The notes under the pieces are model-generated. The model was not told where the DNA came from. It saw nothing but the letters and a program-made list of their open reading frames with translations, and searched no databases. From Nemertoderma westbladi (taxonomy: Eukaryota; Xenacoelomorpha; Nemertodermatida; Nemertodermatidae), in contig JAUCBJ010007134.1 of NCBI GenBank assembly GCA_032718475.1, positions 1 through 64,000 on the forward strand: DNA of 64,000 nucleotides, written 5' to 3'. Each line of letters begins with the position of its first letter. Positions within the stretch are counted from its first letter, which is position 1. A program made the translations under genes and the position numbers. Shown here piece after piece: positions 58,728 through 64,000 of the stretch.

Positions 58728-61700
58728 TCACTATGGCAACTATAAAACTCTCAGCAACTTGTATTTAATAGCCTGAAGGCCTATGAGGTTATACAAGTAA
58801 CTTGGGGATGCAATATGAATATGCTATTGCATAATAATAACTTGTGCCTGTGCCTTGGTACATATCATATACATTACGTACTTCATGCCTCAGTGGTGCA
58901 CCCCGTAGAGACCATTGAGTAACATTGTTAACCTTAATCTCATTCCCAATATCTCCTACTGGCAGAGGATTACAGTACAGATGCGTAATCAATAGTAATG
59001 ATTCTGCGTTTACATCCAAGCTCGCTCAACCAACGACAAACTATATTTCATAGTTCATATTGTAAGACACAGAATATTGCATTGCATTAGACTAATACGA
59101 CACTAGATTATGTGGTACACATTACACAGTATATAATAAATGTTAATTCATAACGGGAAAACTACTACTTATTAACTATTTATTTCGACTAAAACAAGTT
59201 TTCCCGTTCAGCGATTTTCCAGCTGAGGCTGACCTACGTCGTGCGAGTGAGTGGCAGCATTCGAGGTAAAATAATACATCAAGGGGTCATAATAATAATT
59301 GTTGGAAAAACATTTATATAATTCAAACCGCCTTTCTATTCTATTCCTGTTTTAAGGTGAAGTTTAAGGATTCAAGATTAGGCCTATCCTTTATGTTATG
59401 GTTGGATATAAATAGTCGCAAAGAAATACATGTAAAACTTCCTTTTGCCCAATTTTTTACATGATTTTGATATATAAAACTAAATGCTATACATGAAAAA
59501 CAAATCATAGCTTTATTTTATTACGACCCATTGATGTTTAATTGACATAGATATATATAGTAATTATCACTAATTACTATTACTTACTTTTTAAAAATTA
59601 ATACTGATGTGTTTCAGATTTATTATTAACTTATTTATTAACTTATTTATTAACTTATTATTTGTATTAACTCATTTATTAATTTATTATTATTATTAAC
59701 TTATTTTATTCCAAAATTGTAACAATACTCAACGCCGTTAGTATTAACAGCGAGTTGTTATTTAGCACTTTACAACTTTAGAGAAAATTACACAGTATTG
59801 TATTAGCCTGTACATTTAGTACTGATTGGTGTAATATTATGTTGTAATGTCCCATTGGCGTGACTTTACATCACGCAGTCATGGTTACTGTTCGCGCTTT
59901 TAAAAGACTTCGATAATTTTCACCGTCAAATTTTATTATCACAGAAATCTTTCTTCAGTTTGCCAAACGGGATAACATCAGATATAAATCAGTTAGCGCG
60001 GCGTATGACCCAACTTTAATGGGAGCCGGAAATATATCGGCTTACTAAATTGGGTTGGTTATGTATCATTCGATTGATTCTCGCATTATAATTCCATACA
60101 ATTATGTTCACCCAAGGGATAGTATTAACATTTCCATTTTAGGTGTTGTGTTCTAGATAACAAACAGGTCTATGAATTAAAGTAATTACAACAGATTTTT
60201 AATAAGAATTAGTGTTCACTCCCTTTAGAGGCATGGTATTTATGAACCGGCTGAAATACACTCTGAACACTAACTTGAGGCAATTTGTTCATGAATAAGG
60301 AGTAGACAGGCTCACACACGCTGATAACAATGTTATCATAGAGCCTACACTAAGCTTACCTCGTTAAATATGAATATAAACAAGTTGGAAGTTATGCGGT
60401 AAATGTTGCAGAATCTCCATATACCAAATATACAATAATTATCCATCAAATACAACAATTAACAGTTACAGCAGTAAATCAGTGCAATTCAGTTATTTCA
60501 GCACAATGGCACCATCAGTAATATGGTGATAAACTTTAAGCCAGATGCTATCGGCAAACATCCTTCTGCTATTAGCAAAGCAGAATACACTGAACAAAGA
60601 AAGGTCGCAATGCGGCATAAAACTAGCAATCGAATGTAACAGAATTCTTTATAACCCTGAATCATGTCTATACACCTAGCAACTTCCAATCAGAAGCTGG
60701 AGCTACAAATTTGTTTACTAGAGTTCAATTGTGTGAAGAAAACAAAAAGGTCTCTTATTGGCCGCATTCCAACCACTGATGAGGAGGTAAGGAAATGCAT
60801 AGAAATGAATACCAAAAATGAAAACGTCAGGTGGTGTGGCTTTAATAAATCTTACTTAGATATTTAATCAGTTCTATGAAGCTTATCTAAATATTCAATC
60901 AGTTCTATGTCTTTTGAGTAGAACAGCGCATTGCTAATAAAATGTTCGTTTAAGTCGCGAAAGCTTTAACGGTTACCACATAAACAATAGTTGGTATTTA
61001 CTATTAAATGCCTGACAGCCAGATAGGCCCACTGCATTACCTACCGGTAGCTATTAATAACCAGTGGCTATAAACTATTAACATGGCTCCAAATGCCACC
61101 ATAAAAATAAGCTAACTTATTTATAACATAATTTATGTCATTTTTACATTTATTTATACAGCAACTAATTTAATTTGTGCAGTTTCTATCACTTGTAATA
61201 TATATACAATAATTTCGTAATGTTGCAATTTTGGAATAAAACTACATACATATTTGTTGCAAAGTACTTTAGTGTTCTGATCCTCGTGGCTTTATTTTCA
61301 CTCACTCACTATACGTTCGTTCGTGTAGCAAAGCACTCGGATCATCACACTGTAAAATGCTACTTTATGCACTGTAAATCGTTATATTAACTTATTATTA
61401 TTATTAACTTCTTATTTTGTATTAACTTATTTACAGTATTAACTTATTATTTGAATTAACTTATTATTATTAACTTCTTTATTAACATATTATTATTAAT
61501 AACTTATTATTAACTTAATATTATTATTATCTTATTTATTAACTTGTTATTATTATTATTAACTTAGTATTACTATTAACTTCTTTATTAACATAATATT
61601 ATTATTATCTTATTTTATTAACTTGTTATTAATATTAACTTATTTATTGCGCTATATTTATATTAATTTATTTATTTGAATCGTGTAATATAACATTTAA

Positions 61701-61734
61701 ATAATCCATACAAATGATAATTGTTATGAATTAT
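58728..61734. other. AT-rich spacer
   Basis: No supported gene in 3 kb. It holds an inverted repeat (AACGGGAAAACT at 59152-59163 with its complement at 59197-59208), and two fields of TTATTAAC/ATTATTATT simple sequence (about 59620-59710 and 61385-61680). A minus-strand open frame at 58789-59019 has no known motif. Confidence 0.5.
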
Positions 61735-61958
61735 TATTATTAATTATACTGTATATAAATGTACAGTCGGCCGTAGCCGGAGGCGACCCAAAGGCTCCTC
61801 TTTCGATGGCTGCTACCCGAAGGTAGGAGAGGGCGCTTCTCCTATCCCAAGTTTTCCTCCCAGTTCGCCTACAGTAATTTAACATCTCGAACCTACAACC
61901 AACAGATTGAAGGCCTATCGCGGAACCAACTGAGCTTACCCCGCCTTATATTGTTTAA
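61735..61958 (-). mobile_element. tRNA-derived SINE, complete-looking copy
   Basis: The minus-strand head is GGCGGGGTAAGCTCAGTTGG (A-box) and, after about 45 nt, GTAGGTTCGAGAT (B-box). The body contains CTACCTTCGGGTAGCAGCC, the same sequence that is tandemly amplified at 1-836. The 3' end passes through GGCTACGGCCGACTGTAC to an AT-rich tail with TTAATAATAATAATT. Transcription would be by RNA polymerase III and mobilisation by a partner LINE, as known for SINEs. Confidence 0.75.
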
Positions 61959-62290
61959 TATATTGTATAGGGCTACTGCATGATGTACTGTATATATAAA
62001 TTAGTTAAACAGTATATTATCAACATCGATTTGGGGTAAAACGTAACATGGATATCGAGTTTGCAAAAATGCTATTGATTGTTGTGGGGCGAGTCAGCGA
62101 ACTGTTATAATTATACTATGGCCGTTTTCTACAAGTCTGTGTGTGTGTCAGTGTGTCGGTAGCCATTATTGTCGGAAGCCAATATATAACTAACCATAGA
62201 ATAATTGTAATAATTTGTTCGCTAAGATGGCTTGCAGCGTTTGCTGCACGAAGGCCCCATACTACATCTTAGTTACATATAAATTTAAGG
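61959..62290. other. spacer upstream of Cys-rich gene
   Basis: No clear promoter. GTGTGTGTGTCAGTGTGTC simple sequence lies near 62138. A 39-codon frame starting ATGGCTTGC at about 62227 overlaps the next gene out of frame. Confidence 0.4.
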
Positions 62291-62653
62291 ATGTGTCAGC
62301 TGTTATTTCTTTGTATGGAGGCACACACAATGATTACTTTTAAGTCAGCTCGCCCTAACTTGTTCCCAGATTCCGATTGGTTCGTAGAAAACCCAGATGA
62401 AAATCGAACAAATTGTTACACATGCACGTTGATATTCCTGCAATTACCAGGATTAAAGCATATAAACAACGAAGTTGTGAAAGTTTTGTTGTACACCAGG
62501 TCAGAAAGATGCTGGGGACGTCTCTGCAGGGATATTGTCAACGAAGACGAATGCAAGAAAGTGTTTAAGGATAACTTTATCGATGATGGAGCATTTGCAG
62601 GTGCTGACCTGATACATCCAAGTTGCCAGTTGGTTTGCTGCAACGGAATATAA
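62291..62653 (+). CDS. Cys-rich protein, paralogue of the 33-kb gene
   Basis: A 120-codon frame. The cysteines C42-x2-C45, C74-x4-C79, C88 and C112-x3-C116-C117 follow the same order as the minus-strand protein at 32942-33607 (C63-x2-C66, C117-x6-C124, C132, C161-x3-C165-C166). EC, CQ and CC-x-G neighbours are also conserved. The first 40 residues do not look like a good signal peptide, so the true exon may start at a splice site such as TTTTAAG (ending about 62345), with the signal sequence elsewhere. It stops right after CCNGI and lacks the last Cys and GPI-type tail of its relative, so it may be truncated or one exon of several. A Ly6-like fold is possible but unproven. Confidence 0.55.
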   Translation: MCQLLFLCMEAHTMITFKSARPNLFPDSDWFVENPDENRTNCYTCTLIFLQLPGLKHINNEVVKVLLYTRSERCWGRLCRDIVNEDECKKVFKDNFIDDGAFAGADLIHPSCQLVCCNGI

Positions 62654-64000
62654 ATCTGCAACAAAGTGAGACAGGGTGTGGGAATAGCGTTAGGACAGTA
62701 GCCCCCCGGGACAGTAGCCCCCCAAACAGTAGCCCCCCCCCCCCCCCGGACGAGTATTCACAATAGTAGGAACACTAGTAGGAACACATCTTGAATTGAC
62801 GCTTGGTTGGTCGTTGAAATCATGTAAGGAATGGAGAGAGGGGGTTGAACTAGTGTAAGGAGTTTATACTCAGTAGGTAGGTAGAAAGTGTTCCAAACGC
62901 TGTAAGGAATGGAGAAATTGGGTGAAATCATGTAAGGATTATCTGCCTATTAAACGGTTCATTGTGAGGTGACAGTAAACATATATACGAATAACAATAT
63001 ACAGTACATATATCTGTATATTCAGAGTGGAAACGTTGTATAAGGAATCGTTTTACAGAGCATTCTCCTAGATTTTTCTGATGGAAAAGATTGTAATACT
63101 GTAATAGAGTAGCTTTATTGATAGTATTTACTATTGAAATTTATTCATTTGATGTTCATATTTAAAAGCATTTCACAATTTGTAAACATAAATATTCCAA
63201 TGAAATAAACTCTTAATTTATCAAATGATGTTTAGTATTTGTTCGATTTGCATTTATGTTTATCGACAGGTTTCTGCGGCGTTTTTAGCGCGTTAAGACA
63301 TATCAAGTACCATGAGGTCGGCCATCAGGCATCTGTTTACTTCCTGTTGTAAGAGCTACTCGTTGGCGCGCTAGTGCAGTTGGCTGCACACGAATAGCAA
63401 ATAGACTATTCCTAAGCAAACCTACAGTGTAACACTTGAACTCTGCGTAAAAAGGAATGTATCCCTAGACCCTAGTAGTCAATGTTCCAATTGTTTCAGC
63501 GCTAGAAAACCAGGCGCGCGTAAGCGCACCTGGATGCCAAATAACAATATAATAATATGTTCACAATAAATTATTAAAAAGGCAATTTTTCAAGCGCTCA
63601 ACTGCACATGTACGCTACTGTATAACTAAAAAGTCATTCAGGATGCCAGATTTTTCAGGAATTTACTGTAATAGACATTCAATTTCATTGAATCCAGGGC
63701 AAGAGTTTGTGTTGTATTCTGTGAAAGGAGCTATCAGCTGGGTATAATGTTATTTGCGAGAGAGATCCCAGTCTATAACTTGGCAATCACTCAAATCCAT
63801 TCAGCCGAATGCAACAGTAGAGAATTGATTCTGGGTTACAACTAATAAGCAATCAATGACAAATTCTCGTTGATTTGCACACCGACGTCTAATAATTGGC
63901 TGAAGTGTGTTCGAGAGCAATGGATATTGAGCTCAACATGTTAAGATCTTACATATTCTTAATTATCTCGAGAATTAATTAATTAATTAACGTGTAGCTT
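62654..64000. other. spacer, no supported gene
   Basis: Three ACAGTAGCCCCCC copies lie at 62693-62747, the last extended to a run of 15 C. GAAATCATGTAAGGA occurs at about 62817 and 62926. The rest is AT-rich with no exon I can support. Confidence 0.45.

Noticed and set aside
58789-59019. 76-codon minus ORF
   Set aside because: Some coding-like composition, but no known motif and no clear splice sites.
63363-63450. A-box-like TAGTGCAGTTGG
   Set aside because: No B-box at tRNA spacing on either strand.

Overview
This is animal nuclear DNA, almost certainly from an invertebrate. Genes are split by spliceosomal introns: a signal recognition particle receptor alpha exon and an innexin-like exon each have clean AG/GT boundaries. 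There is a rhodopsin-family amine receptor, several LINE families, tRNA-derived SINEs and Ty3/Gypsy debris. There are no bacterial operons, and I cannot name the species. About one third of the window (roughly 21.6 kb by summing array spans) is tandem repeat DNA of at least six unrelated unit types.

Layout. 1-991: a 36-38 bp minisatellite derived from a SINE, split by a LINE 3' end, with the SINE's tRNA head beside it. 1676-7217: 13-bp satellite. 7525-7826: fold-back element. 8867-9039: 54-bp repeat carrying CCAAT boxes. 9807-11328: broken hAT transposon (minus). 12109-12212: one SRPRA exon (plus). 12517-13692: intact single-exon amine GPCR (minus). 14112-17043: 27-bp satellite. 18200-18480: LINE ORF2 tail. 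18500-24905: nearly complete CR1/Jockey-like LINE with a 1.4-kb in-frame 30-bp minisatellite and an (AAT)n tail. 25022-29211: two fragments of a second LINE type in opposite orientations. 29213-29523: TGACAC-rich inverted-repeat element. 30218-30290: second SINE type. 30351-31208: palindromic 22-bp satellite. 31928-32099: innexin-like exon. 32942-33607: secreted, probably GPI-anchored Cys-rich protein. 34985-35260: candidate terminal exon. 36633-46666: 10-kb satellite of 34/35-bp units. 46701-57893: composite element bounded by about 1.1-kb LTR-like direct repeats. 61735-61958: another copy of the first SINE. 62291-62653: a second Cys-rich protein with the same cysteine framework as the one at 33 kb.

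Host genes are few: SRPRA (protein targeting at the ER), an amine receptor convergent with it, an innexin-type channel exon, and two members of a cysteine-rich secreted family. They form no pathway together. The GPCR may sit inside an SRPRA intron, because no further SRPRA exon is recognisable before it.

The least explained stretch is 46.7-57.9 kb. Direct repeats with a TATA-like box and a polyadenylation signal bracket 8.2 kb. That interval holds an unclassified plus-strand ORF, an inverted gag-like segment joined through a perfect 25-bp palindrome, a Ty3/Gypsy integrase with an altered catalytic residue, an Ala/Glu-rich coiled coil, and a 2.4-kb reading region I could not assign to any family that is interrupted by several in-frame stops. 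No reverse transcriptase is visible in it.
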